Origin: a virus
Virus record (IMG/VR): IMGVR_UViG_3300023061_000374
Span: 1-25,395 of that record
Length of the DNA: 25,395 bases
Strand: one strand, 5' to 3'
Every line of letters begins with the position of its first letter. The first letter of the stretch is position 1. The notes under the pieces were generated by a model that made no database searches, was not told the DNA's origin, and saw only the letters and a program-made list of their open reading frames with translations. Shown here in pieces: positions 7,411 through 15,040 of the stretch. The position numbers and the translations under genes were made by a program.

Positions 7411-9132
7411 ATGCCTTTTAATAATATGAATAACAATTATCAAGCGTCACGTTATATCGTTGATATTGATGGGACTACACCATTTGCTACAATTCAGTCG
7501 GCGATTGACCAGACTGTTACAGATGGTATTACAAGTGCTACAGTAATGATACGTCCAGGAACATATGATGAAGCATTAGTGCTAGTAGCAGGAATTAACC
7601 TGCAAGGATCAGAGGGTGAGGTATATATAAGAGGTATACATACACCACCAGCTACTGGTTCTATCATGTTTTCAGGACTTAATCTTACGACTACTGCAGA
7701 TATTTTGTTTGATGCTGCTGCTGGTACATGTAATATTAAGTTTTATGACTGTACATTCTATGCAGTTGGTGGAACGTATGACTTTGTTGGTCAAATATGT
7801 GATCTTGCATTATGGACCGGCGATATAACCATTGAATCATGTAATGAAACAACAGGATGTACTAACTCAATTATATTTAATAATGGTAGTTCAGCTGTTG
7901 ATATTATTGATTGTCCAGGAATTGGTTCTGGAGCTGTTTCAGCAACATTAACAGGTATTACCCGTATCATTAATTCCAGGATTAACTGTCCTCTAGGTTT
8001 TGTTGATGGCGATGTACAAATCGAGAATTCAACTATATCCGACATTATCACTATTACCGACCCTGCTGTAACTCATATTTACAACTCATATCTAACTCAT
8101 GCTACAGCATGTATTGATTACAATTCAACAGGCGTTCTTGATATAGGCAACACTGTTATCGATGTAGTAGGCAGTCCAGTCATAACTGGTACTGGAACAG
8201 CCCTTGAGATTGGTGAAGTCACCTTCATGAACGATTCAGTCATTGCAGGTACATTAACACAAACCTTAGTAAGTGGTTGCTTCGCTAGTAACTTTCAAAC
8301 ATATGGTGTAGTTCGTCTTCCTGAAACCTCAGTCGGTGCGGATAATGGCGTTATATATATCGAAACAGAGCCATATTTACATTCTATGGGCACTGAGAAC
8401 ACTTTCGTCGGTGAACGCGCTGGTAATTTTACACTGACTACTGCAACTTCTATAGACTCAGTCGGTATCGGTACCGAATCTTTGAACGATATAACCTCAG
8501 CTGCGTACTCTACTGCCGTTGGTGCCTACTCTCTTGACAACCTTACAACTGGAGATAAGAATCTAGCGCTAGGATTTCAAGCAGGAACAACGATAACAAC
8601 TGGTACAAGCAATGTACTTATTGCAAATCCCGGATCAGCTGCAGCCGAATCTAACGTAATACGTATAGGTGTTGATGGTGCAGGTGCTGGACAACAGGAC
8701 TCAAATTACCAAGCAGGTATATACCAGGCTACAACTGGAGCGACAAAAGAAGTCGTTTATGTTGATAGTAACTTTAAATTGTCTTCATCTAATTTAGGTA
8801 TTACACAGTGGATTGAAGCGAATACTGATCTTACTGCTGCAGTTAATACTGGATATGTCGTCAATATTACTGTGCCAGGATTGCTTACTATAACTATTCC
8901 TACAACATCAATTCTAGGCGACGTGGTAGAAATAGCCGGTCTTACAGCTGGAATGTGGTCCATTGCTCAAAACGCATTACAAGTCATTCATTTCAGTGGC
9001 GTTGATACAACGGTTGGTGTTGGCGGCTCATTATCAGCTACAACACGCTATGACACTATCAAGCTATTGTGCGTAGTCGCGGATACTGAGTGGATTGTAT
9101 TGGCAAGTTCAGGTGTCTTTAACCTAGTTTAA
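7411..9132 (+). CDS. Tail spike/adhesin: beta-helix, YadA-like beta-roll, shared C-terminal module
   Basis: This 573-residue protein has three parts. Residues of about 10-290 resemble pectin-lyase/pectinesterase-like right-handed beta-helices: they start YIVDIDGTTPFATIQSAI, then V.IRPGTYDEAL, as in many phage spikes that bind or cut polysaccharide. Residues of about 325-430 contain GTENTFVGERAGNF, STAVGAYSLDNL and NLALGFQAG, the 14-residue rhythm of YadA/trimeric-autotransporter head beta-rolls. Residues of about 465-573 are the shared module (GMWSIAQNALQ..HFSG...VGVGGSLS). No catalytic residues can be assigned from sequence alone. The gene follows a strong ribosome site (AAAGGAG). Trimeric, surface-exposed on the virion. 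Confidence 0.8.
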   Translation: MPFNNMNNNYQASRYIVDIDGTTPFATIQSAIDQTVTDGITSATVMIRPGTYDEALVLVAGINLQGSEGEVYIRGIHTPPATGSIMFSGLNLTTTADILFDAAAGTCNIKFYDCTFYAVGGTYDFVGQICDLALWTGDITIESCNETTGCTNSIIFNNGSSAVDIIDCPGIGSGAVSATLTGITRIINSRINCPLGFVDGDVQIENSTISDIITITDPAVTHIYNSYLTHATACIDYNSTGVLDIGNTVIDVVGSPVITGTGTALEIGEVTFMNDSVIAGTLTQTLVSGCFASNFQTYGVVRLPETSVGADNGVIYIETEPYLHSMGTENTFVGERAGNFTLTTATSIDSVGIGTESLNDITSAAYSTAVGAYSLDNLTTGDKNLALGFQAGTTITTGTSNVLIANPGSAAAESNVIRIGVDGAGAGQQDSNYQAGIYQATTGATKEVVYVDSNFKLSSSNLGITQWIEANTDLTAAVNTGYVVNITVPGLLTITIPTTSILGDVVEIAGLTAGMWSIAQNALQVIHFSGVDTTVGVGGSLSATTRYDTIKLLCVVADTEWIVLASSGVFNLV

Positions 9133-9146
9133 TTTAAGGATTTACT

Positions 9147-10556
9147 ATGGCAAAAGTTCAAGATTCAACAAATCTTTATACTCCTGATACTCTTATAGTT
9201 GATGCTAGCGGGCATAGTCCATTTACTACAATTACTAGTGCTCTTACAGCAGCAACAGACATGGGTTACACGGCTGTTAATATATATATTAGACCAGGTA
9301 CATATACAGAAGATTTAACTCTTGTTGATTCATTCTCTTTAATTGGCTCTTATTATAAAGGAGTTATTGTTAATGGTACTCATACTATTCCATTAGCTGG
9401 TGAGTTTAGAATGAAGAATATTTACTTTCAACAGTTAACACCTGCAACAGATATATTTATTGAATCAGGCGCAAGCTCATGTGGTTGCAGATTCAATAAT
9501 TGTTATTTTTACCCTGATAGTGGCGCAAGCTTTAATCTTCCTACAAGCACAAAGACTGTTAGTCTTTCCGAATGTAATGGCTCTGCTGTAACATCAGATT
9601 CTGTATTTAATAATGCTGCTTCTGCTTCTTTTTATCTTATTAATTCAAATATGGGCAAAGGTGCTGTTGCAACAACTGCAAATGGATATGTTCTTCTTAG
9701 GGATAGTAACCTTAAAGTGCCTTTAACGCTATCTGGTGCTGCAAGATGTGATATGTTTGGATCTTATCTTTATAGCTCTTTAACAGCATCTGATACAGTT
9801 GTTACTAAAATATGGTTCTCACAATTTGTTACCGGAGTGAATACCCCAATAACTGCCAATGTTGGAACCTCTGTATTTCTTAATAATGTTACTATTGATA
9901 CATCAGCTGCAAATTTTGCAACTGGCGCAGGTACAGTCGTATACAATGAAGTTACCTGTCTTGATAGTTCAGCACATAACGCTACAACGGAACTGTATAA
10001 CTCTAGGGTTATAACTGGATCATTGCAGCTTGATGAGGCTGATCAGGGTGTTTGCCTAATAGATGGCGGGCTAGTTACCCCTACTGCAATGACGGATGGA
10101 CAGATTGTAATGGGATCTACAGGTTTAAGCCCTGTGGTTGGCACAGTTACAGCTGGCACTAATATTAGTATCACCAATGCAGCCGGTTCTATTACCGTTA
10201 ACGCTACGGGACCTGCAAGTGTTACATGGACAACAGCAACTATAGACACTGCTCTTGTTGTTAATAATTCATATGTAACTGATATTGCTATACCAGGTCT
10301 TCTTACATATACCATTCCAGCAACAGCATCCTTAGGGGATTCTATTGAAATAATCGGCTATTCAGTTGGTGGATGGTCTATAGCACAAAATGCTAACCAG
10401 AGTATACGATTGGGCGCATCTACAAGTACAATCGGTGCCGGTGGTTCAGTTAGTTCATTAGTAGCTTCGGATAGTGTCAAGCTTGTTTGCATGGTAGATG
10501 GTGCAAGTACTGAATGGGCTATTGTATATGCAATTGGCAATCCCACAATCGTTTAA
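9147..10556 (+). CDS. Tail spike/adhesin: beta-helix plus shared C-terminal module
   Basis: The 469-residue product is preceded by AAGGA. Its N-terminal 290 residues parallel the preceding gene: LIVDASGHSPFTTITSAL, then VNIYIRPGTYTEDLTLVD, the start of a pectin-lyase-like beta-helix. A short fibre module (DGQIVMGSTG...TAGTNISITNAAGSITV, about 315-352) is the one also seen in the genes at 4984 and 10587. The last 110 residues are the shared module with GGWSIAQNANQSIRLG and IGAGGSVSS, ending GNPTIV. It lacks the YadA-like segment of its neighbour, so the two genes look like parallel assemblies from one parts kit. Likely a host-surface-binding spike. Confidence 0.78.
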   Translation: MAKVQDSTNLYTPDTLIVDASGHSPFTTITSALTAATDMGYTAVNIYIRPGTYTEDLTLVDSFSLIGSYYKGVIVNGTHTIPLAGEFRMKNIYFQQLTPATDIFIESGASSCGCRFNNCYFYPDSGASFNLPTSTKTVSLSECNGSAVTSDSVFNNAASASFYLINSNMGKGAVATTANGYVLLRDSNLKVPLTLSGAARCDMFGSYLYSSLTASDTVVTKIWFSQFVTGVNTPITANVGTSVFLNNVTIDTSAANFATGAGTVVYNEVTCLDSSAHNATTELYNSRVITGSLQLDEADQGVCLIDGGLVTPTAMTDGQIVMGSTGLSPVVGTVTAGTNISITNAAGSITVNATGPASVTWTTATIDTALVVNNSYVTDIAIPGLLTYTIPATASLGDSIEIIGYSVGGWSIAQNANQSIRLGASTSTIGAGGSVSSLVASDSVKLVCMVDGASTEWAIVYAIGNPTIV

Positions 10557-10586
10557 TTTTTCAACCATTTAATTTAAAGATCTATA

Positions 10587-11177
10587 ATGGCAAATAACAA
10601 CATTACAAACAACCGTAGTTATGCTATGACATCTGATACGGGTATCACGTCAACAACGGGGAATATTACTGCCACCTTAGGAGACGTAGTCTTGACCAAT
10701 GGTAAGTTAACCCTTGGTGTATCAACGGGTACTGATGGGCAAGTTATCATTGCTACTACTGCTGGTAATCCAGCATGGGCAGCTCTTACGGCTGGTGATG
10801 GTGTATCTGTTACTAATGCAGCTGGTTCAGTTACTCTTGCAAGTACTGCACCATTTACATGGGCTCAAGTAGGTGCTGATGCGGCTCTTACTGTTAATCA
10901 AGGAACGGTCAATAGTAAGGTTGCGTTACTTACAATGTCACTTCCCGCAGCAAGCGCTGTTAATACAGTCATAAAATTAGTTGGATTGGGTGCAGGTGGT
11001 TGGACCATTACTCAAGGAGCTAATCAGCAGATTCTAGTTGGTGATACGAATACAACTTTAGGTGCTGGTGGAACGCTTTCATCAACAGATGCAGGTGACT
11101 GTTTATCAATGATATGTACTACTGCGGACCTTGTATGGCGAGTATTTAATATGGTTGGCAATTTAACAGTCGTCTAA
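10587..11177 (+). CDS. Short tail fibre with shared C-terminal module
   Basis: The 196-residue protein begins MANNNITNN, close to the MATNN starts of the next four genes. Residues of about 45-90 are the GTDGQVIIATTAGNPAWAAL...TNAAGSVTL fibre module. Residues of about 93-196 are the shared C-terminal module (GAGGWTITQGANQQILVG, LGAGGTLSS, final GNLTVV). The ribosome site is weaker (AAAGA) than those of the earlier fibre genes. It bridges two gene groups: its C-terminus matches the upstream genes and its N-terminus the downstream ones. A very GC-rich hairpin follows its stop. Confidence 0.75.
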   Translation: MANNNITNNRSYAMTSDTGITSTTGNITATLGDVVLTNGKLTLGVSTGTDGQVIIATTAGNPAWAALTAGDGVSVTNAAGSVTLASTAPFTWAQVGADAALTVNQGTVNSKVALLTMSLPAASAVNTVIKLVGLGAGGWTITQGANQQILVGDTNTTLGAGGTLSSTDAGDCLSMICTTADLVWRVFNMVGNLTVV

Positions 11178-11181
11178 TACT

Positions 11182-11208
11182 ATGGGGGGCCCACGGCGGG
11201 CCCCCCAT
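11182..11208 (+). terminator. 11-bp GC hairpin inside the adhesin operon
   Basis: A perfect stem of ATGGGGGGCCC with GGGCCCCCCAT encloses a 5-base loop (ACGGC). The U-tract is weak (TTCTTC). It lies five bases after one adhesin stop and 17 bases before the next ATG, leaving no room for a new promoter. It could be a partial terminator, a processing or stability structure, or a recombination boundary. Its base composition stands out sharply from the AT-rich surroundings. Confidence 0.6.
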
Positions 11209-11225
11209 TCTTCAAGGGAACAATT

Positions 11226-11705
11226 ATGGCAACAAATAATGCAATTAATGCACTTGGTCCGTTACCAGAATTCTTTGCTACATTATCGACAACTGCGCTT
11301 GCGGTTACTGGTGATTCGACTCTGTATAAATTAGCTTTAGCTCTTGAGTTATATGATACTACAAATTCTTTTTCAACTGTAACTTATGAATTTACCGCGC
11401 CCATAACAGGTAAATATAGACTAATAGCAAGAACTCAACTTCATTCTTTAACTGCCGCGCATACTCTAGGGTATATCACTATTGTTACTACAGCTCGAGG
11501 TTATGTTAGTAATATTGTTAGTCCAGGAGCAATTCGTAATTCTTCTAATGCAACAGTTTTAGCTTGTGATGTCATTGCTGATATGACATTAGGGGACACG
11601 GCATATGTGGAAGTTATTGTAGCGAATGGCGCCAAGGTTGTTGATTGTTCATACAATTCTCCAGCAGTGCCTCGCACATTTTTTCAGGGTTACTTAATAC
11701 GTTAA
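11226..11705 (+). CDS. C1q-like jelly-roll adhesin, MATNN-tagged (1)
   Basis: The 159-residue protein starts after AAGGGA and begins MATNNAINALG. The remainder is a single C1q/TNF-like domain: F-F-A-T-L, AVTGDSTLYKLAL, LYDTTNSFSTVTYEFTAPITGKY, a central region of strands, and a terminal F-F-Q-G-Y-L-I-R. The pattern matches the tip of the large fibre at 4984 (YDTTNSF, APVNGIY). C1q-like domains form compact trimers that bind surface ligands, so this is probably a stand-alone receptor-binding subunit docked through the short N-terminal tag. It is followed eight bases later by a paralogue. Confidence 0.75.
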   Translation: MATNNAINALGPLPEFFATLSTTALAVTGDSTLYKLALALELYDTTNSFSTVTYEFTAPITGKYRLIARTQLHSLTAAHTLGYITIVTTARGYVSNIVSPGAIRNSSNATVLACDVIADMTLGDTAYVEVIVANGAKVVDCSYNSPAVPRTFFQGYLIR

Positions 11706-11713
11706 GGAATAGT

Positions 11714-12190
11714 ATGGCAACAAATAATAGTATTAATCAATACAATCCGCAGGCTTGCTTCATGGTACGTCCCGCTAATAACAAGGTGAACGTTACTGGT
11801 GGCGGTGTAGCTTATACGGTGGCTTTTGACGAAATAATCTATGACAACACAAGCTCGTTCAATATTGGGACTTATACCTTTGTGGCTCCTTATACTGGTA
11901 GATACTTTCTAGCTGCTAATGTTCAGTTGAGCAATCTTCCAGCTATACTCAATTCCTTGTTGATAAATATTGATACATCAGTTACTGATTGTGGGTCTAT
12001 TTGGACAAGCAATAATAGTAAATCAGTAGGTAATTTATATATTTTACAATCATCATTTATCGTATCGTTAGTAGTTGGCAGTACTGCTACTGTTTCTGTA
12101 AATTCAAGTGGAGGGACTCAAACTGTTTCAGTTGACACTACTAGCGCTGTTGATCCACTAACATTTTTCTGTGGTTATTTAATACGATGA
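11714..12190 (+). CDS. C1q-like jelly-roll adhesin, MATNN-tagged (2)
   Basis: I chose ATG 11714, preceded by AAGGA, over an upstream in-frame start inside the previous gene, because the resulting N-terminus MATNNSINQ matches the tag of its neighbours. The 158 residues contain VNVTGGGVAYTVAFDEI, YDNTSSFNIGTYTFVAPYTGRYFL and a terminal F-F-C-G-Y-L-I-R, the same C1q-like order as the previous gene. Overall identity to its neighbours is low outside the tag and the core Pro-Thr-Gly-Tyr turn, so ligand surfaces probably differ. Confidence 0.75.
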   Translation: MATNNSINQYNPQACFMVRPANNKVNVTGGGVAYTVAFDEIIYDNTSSFNIGTYTFVAPYTGRYFLAANVQLSNLPAILNSLLINIDTSVTDCGSIWTSNNSKSVGNLYILQSSFIVSLVVGSTATVSVNSSGGTQTVSVDTTSAVDPLTFFCGYLIR

Positions 12191-12199
12191 GGACATATT

Positions 12200-12679
12200 A
12201 TGGCAACGAATAATATAATCAATCTATCTGATCTACAATCGATATTCTTTGCGTATCCAAGCGCTCAATTATCATTGGTTACTGGAGACAATACGAAGTA
12301 TAAACTAGCTATGAATAGCGAGTTGTATGACGTTAACGGCGATTATAATAATGCGACTTATGCCTATACAGCGCCTGTAACGGGAAACTATTTCCTACAG
12401 TGCAGTTTAAGTTTATCTGGAATAACAGCTAACCATACAGATTGTATTTTATATATAGAGCCTACTGGCAAAAGTTATATAAGTTCACATTTGAATCTTG
12501 CTAATGCAGTCTCATCTTCTGCGAATGCCTACGCATATTCAAATATTATTGTAGCTCTAACGGTAGGTGATAGCGTTACATTTTCACTACAAGTATCTTC
12601 AACAAATAAAACAATCAATATTAGAACTCTAGGTTCAAGTAATCCACTTTCATGGATAGCTGGTTATTTACTACGATAG
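12200..12679 (+). CDS. C1q-like jelly-roll adhesin, MATNN-tagged (3)
   Basis: The 159-residue protein follows GAGGA and begins MATNNIINLSD. It has FFAYPSAQLSLVTGDNTKYKLAM, ELYDVNGDYNNATYAYTAPVTGNYFL and a terminal W-I-A-G-Y-L-L-R, aligning with the two preceding paralogues across the whole length. With them it forms a tandem family of three single-domain receptor-binding candidates separated by fewer than ten bases each. Expected to trimerise on the virion surface. Confidence 0.75.
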   Translation: MATNNIINLSDLQSIFFAYPSAQLSLVTGDNTKYKLAMNSELYDVNGDYNNATYAYTAPVTGNYFLQCSLSLSGITANHTDCILYIEPTGKSYISSHLNLANAVSSSANAYAYSNIIVALTVGDSVTFSLQVSSTNKTINIRTLGSSNPLSWIAGYLLR

Positions 12680-12686
12680 GATTACA

Positions 12687-13154
12687 ATGGCAACAAATAA
12701 TGCAATTAACTTAGCTACCCCTACAAGTAACACAGTATCGGTGACTCAGGCTTCTGGAGCTATATCTATTGAAACTCTTGAAGTATTACAAACAGATACT
12801 GGTTTCGCTAGCTGGACAGGTGCTGGTGCATATTACGATGATACTACGCTTGGTGAATTTACGGTATCGCGTGGTGGTACAGGATATATTAAAGGGGTTT
12901 TAGTAACATGGACTGGACCTCAAACTGTAACAGGATTAACAGCAGGCAATTGTTACCACATCTATATAGATGATACAGGGACAATTGGTAAGGCTTCTAC
13001 GCGTACCGACGCACTCTTTAGCGATTACATATGTCTTTTTGAGTGTCTCAGGGATTCTAATCTCCCTACTAACAATCAGATAACTGTAAAAGAGAATCAT
13101 CCATATAACTTTCCTGTTAATACCTCTAATTATTTGCATAATACAGTTGGATGA
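12687..13154 (+). pseudogene. MATNN-tagged tail fibre, 5' part ended by in-frame TGA
   Basis: The frame starts after AGGATTAC with MATNNAINLAT, the tag of the three preceding genes, and runs 155 codons to a TGA at 13152-13154. It has no C1q signature. It resembles a fibre N-terminal region (FTVSRGGTGYIKGVLVTWTG, GLTAGNCYHIYIDDTG). The same frame stays open past the TGA from 13155 to a TAA at 13395-13397, with fibre-like residues and no start codon of its own. This suggests that the TGA replaces a sense codon (for example Trp) or is read through. The downstream frame at about 13349-13969 completes the protein after a -1 shift. A nonsense mutation, a sequencing or assembly error, or recoding all remain possible. 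Confidence 0.65.
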
Positions 13155-13372
13155 ATTATTGAGAATAGGAGTGGTGGTGCTAATATTACCCTTAATGGTA
13201 CCCAAAAGATACAGATTAACGGTGCTGATGAGCTTGATGATCATGGACTAGAAACAGAGATTGTAGATAGTGCTGGAGTGGCCGTTGTATGGAACAAGAA
13301 ATATACTAATGCTGCTGGTAAGTGGTGTCGGTATGAACTATCTGATACTTTTGCTCTGGAACAATTACAGCA

Positions 13373-13969
13373 TTGGGAGGCTCTAAGTTCGCGATAACTC
13401 GGCTGTATGCTTCTAAAGATGATCTCAATAGTTCTTACCCTACTTTTTTTGCAGTTGTAGATACAGCTCAATATAATAATCTATCAAGAGCTAATACAGC
13501 TATAGCAAGATCACAAGTTGCTGCAGCATCGAATGAACTTTTGGAATTAGAGTTGGTACAGCTCGGGTATATTATATTCTCGCAATCGTCTAGTTCTATC
13601 GTGCAAGTGACAATTGCCAAGTCAACATTTAACACTGGTGTTACACAGTCTGGAACAAATACTGCATCTTTAATCAATACAGTTACCACTAATTTTAACA
13701 GTATACTTTCATCAGCTGACACGAATGTACAAAGTGCGCTTGATACTATCGACAATTTTGGAGTAAGTCCAAATGCGACGGGAGATAGTGGGAGAGTAGC
13801 CTCTACTACTTCGTTAACTAATGTAGTTAATACGACCCAGGGTGTTGGCTTGTTAACAATATTAAGTACTAACGGTAATAGCGCGGACAATACAGGTGGC
13901 GGTTTCATTAAAATTTACATTGGGACTGTTGCTTACTACATTCCGTATTTTGCTACAATTGCCCCTTAA
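13373..13969 (+). pseudogene. Tail fibre, 3' part in the -1 frame
   Basis: This frame is open from just after a TGA at 13343-13345 to the TAA at 13967-13969. The only formal start is a TTG at 13373 with no convincing ribosome site. Read from about 13355 it gives SGTITALGGSKFAITRLYASKDDLN, which continues smoothly from the upstream frame (WCRYELSDTF). A TTTT run at 13349-13352 marks the probable junction: one missing T there would explain the shift. The C-terminal part has an amphipathic region (ANTAIARSQVAAASNELLELEL), a repeat region with Thr, Asn and Ser, and a final GTVAYYIPYFATIAP strand typical of fibre ends. With the 5' part it would form a fibre of roughly 425 residues. Confidence 0.6.
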
Positions 13970-13990
13970 AGTTGCAGCTATGGTATATAA

Positions 13991-14023
13991 TAAACCCCCG
14001 CTTAATTCCACTACGGGGGTTTA
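13991..14023. terminator. Bidirectional terminator between convergent operons
   Basis: A 10-bp perfect stem, TAAACCCCCG and CGGGGGTTTA, encloses a 13-base loop. Read on the plus strand it follows the adhesin operon by 21 bases. Read on the minus strand it follows the recombination operon (last gene ends at 14070) and is trailed by TTTATTATA. The A and U runs flanking a GC core on both strands are typical of intrinsic bidirectional terminators. Confidence 0.8.
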
Positions 14024-14069
14024 CCAAAAAAAGTAATATGTAGTAAAGCTTTGTGAATACAAGGAGTTC

Positions 14070-14285
14070 TCACATGCTATGTCTATTATATTCTTCTGAT
14101 ATCTGAAGTACATATTTTTCATCTTCAAGTTTGTGTTTGTTAACCTCAAAGAGTACTGTACTTAAAGGCAGCCAATTTATTTTATCTCGAGATACTTGTA
14201 GGTAGAATGTAGAATCAACATCGCAGATTGTACTGAATGGGGCGTCCTCTAACTGTGTGGGTAAGAAATGCCGTTCAATTATCAT
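14070..14285 (-). CDS. Small protein, function unknown, end of the recombination operon
   Basis: The 71-residue product starts at an ATG that overlaps the TGA stop of the upstream ERF-like gene (ATGA junction), implying coupled translation. It is mixed in charge, with a FYLQVSRDKINWLPLS stretch and a helical C-terminal half (VNKHKLEDEKYVLQISEEYN). I recognise no family. Its position at the end of the ERF-SSB operon suggests an accessory role in replication or recombination, without direct evidence. A bidirectional terminator lies downstream. Confidence 0.6.
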   Translation of the reverse strand: MIIERHFLPTQLEDAPFSTICDVDSTFYLQVSRDKINWLPLSTVLFEVNKHKLEDEKYVLQISEEYNRHSM

Positions 14286-15028
14286 CTATTCCGCTCTCTT
14301 TCAGCTATAATTATACGTGCACGTGATATCGTCTCATCGTACATTGACTTGGGTAGATCTGCAAGTACTTGGATATTTCTTTGTTTGTAAAGATCTGTAA
14401 GTACATCCGGATACCCTCGTAAGGCCTTATCTAATTCTCGCACCTCAGTAGCATTGATTGTCTCGTACGACTGTTTGGAGTTACCTAAATGGACTGCAAG
14501 ACCTTTTTCGAATTCTTTGCGTGATGGATCATGAGCGAAGACACCGTCGTCATCATAATAATCATTACGTCCAGCAATACCCAGAATAGACTCAGCGGCC
14601 CATCTTTTAGTAAGGGCTATCAGAGAACCATTAGCGCGTGGATCTGAAGGAGTTAGCAGTATACGTGAGATTGATTGTAACCATTCTCCTTTGTGTTCTA
14701 TTCGAGTATGTATTACTGTTTCACCAGCAGGCTGGTTTACCAGTAATTGAGTAAAGGCAACTTGGTATTTGGACAAAGCTGCTCTGGTCGCTTTAAGGAC
14801 TGCTTGAAGATCTGCATACTCATGTTTAGTGAATGAATTAACACGTTCGTATATAAGCTCTAAATATTCACCTTGGGCGGATGATAAAGCATCAGCGAGT
14901 AAATCTGTCTTAGGTGAACATATCGCTGATTGTGGTTGATTTTCGAGAGCTACTTGTACCTTCTCGTTAATTATTGCGGACAATTCTCTGTAATATTCAA
15001 GTAATAGATTTAGTTCTGATGCTTCCAT
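14282..15028 (-). CDS. ERF-family single-strand annealing protein (copy B)
   Basis: The 248-residue protein starts at an ATG with GGAG upstream. Residues of about 45-160 match the ERF pattern: a helical start, KHEYADLQAVLKATRAALSKYQVAFTQ, then a hydrophobic strand region with TRIEHKGEWLQSISRILL, and a core SLIALTKRWAAESILGIAGRNDYYDDDG. In the family this core reads GSA.TYA.RYAL...GI...DDDG. The usual Thr-Tyr-Ala-Arg-Arg-Tyr is altered here to LTKRWAAES. ERF proteins anneal complementary single strands for phage circularisation and recombination. The basic C-terminus (ISRARIIIAERERNR) could bind DNA. It lies in one operon with SSB and a second ERF-like gene. Confidence 0.78.
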   Translation of the reverse strand: MEASELNLLLEYYRELSAIINEKVQVALENQPQSAICSPKTDLLADALSSAQGEYLELIYERVNSFTKHEYADLQAVLKATRAALSKYQVAFTQLLVNQPAGETVIHTRIEHKGEWLQSISRILLTPSDPRANGSLIALTKRWAAESILGIAGRNDYYDDDGVFAHDPSRKEFEKGLAVHLGNSKQSYETINATEVRELDKALRGYPDVLTDLYKQRNIQVLADLPKSMYDETISRARIIIAERERNR

Positions 15029-15040
15029 GATACTCCAGCT

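Noticed and set aside
4887-10546. Several long minus-strand open frames opposite the fibre genes (for example around 5574-5945, 6051-6434, 10043-10315)
   Set aside because: They are shadows of repetitive, Thr/Ala/Val-rich coding sequence on the plus strand, lack ribosome sites and known motifs, and sit wholly inside well-supported genes.
13349-13355. Programmed -1 ribosomal slippage at the TTTT run
   Set aside because: The bases around it do not form a good X XXY YYZ heptamer in the incoming frame, and I see no obvious pseudoknot directly downstream. A missing T is simpler, so recoding is only kept as an alternative.
12687-13969. Reassignment of TGA to tryptophan (alternative genetic code) to explain the internal TGA
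   Set aside because: Several clear genes end at TGA with sensible neighbouring starts (20659, 21995, 12190, 4982), so TGA is a stop here. Reassignment would also not explain the frame change.
4984-13969. A diversity-generating retroelement acting on the adhesins
   Set aside because: No reverse transcriptase gene and no template/variable repeat pair with adenine-specific differences is visible. The near-identical repeats in the first fibre differ by a few mixed substitutions.
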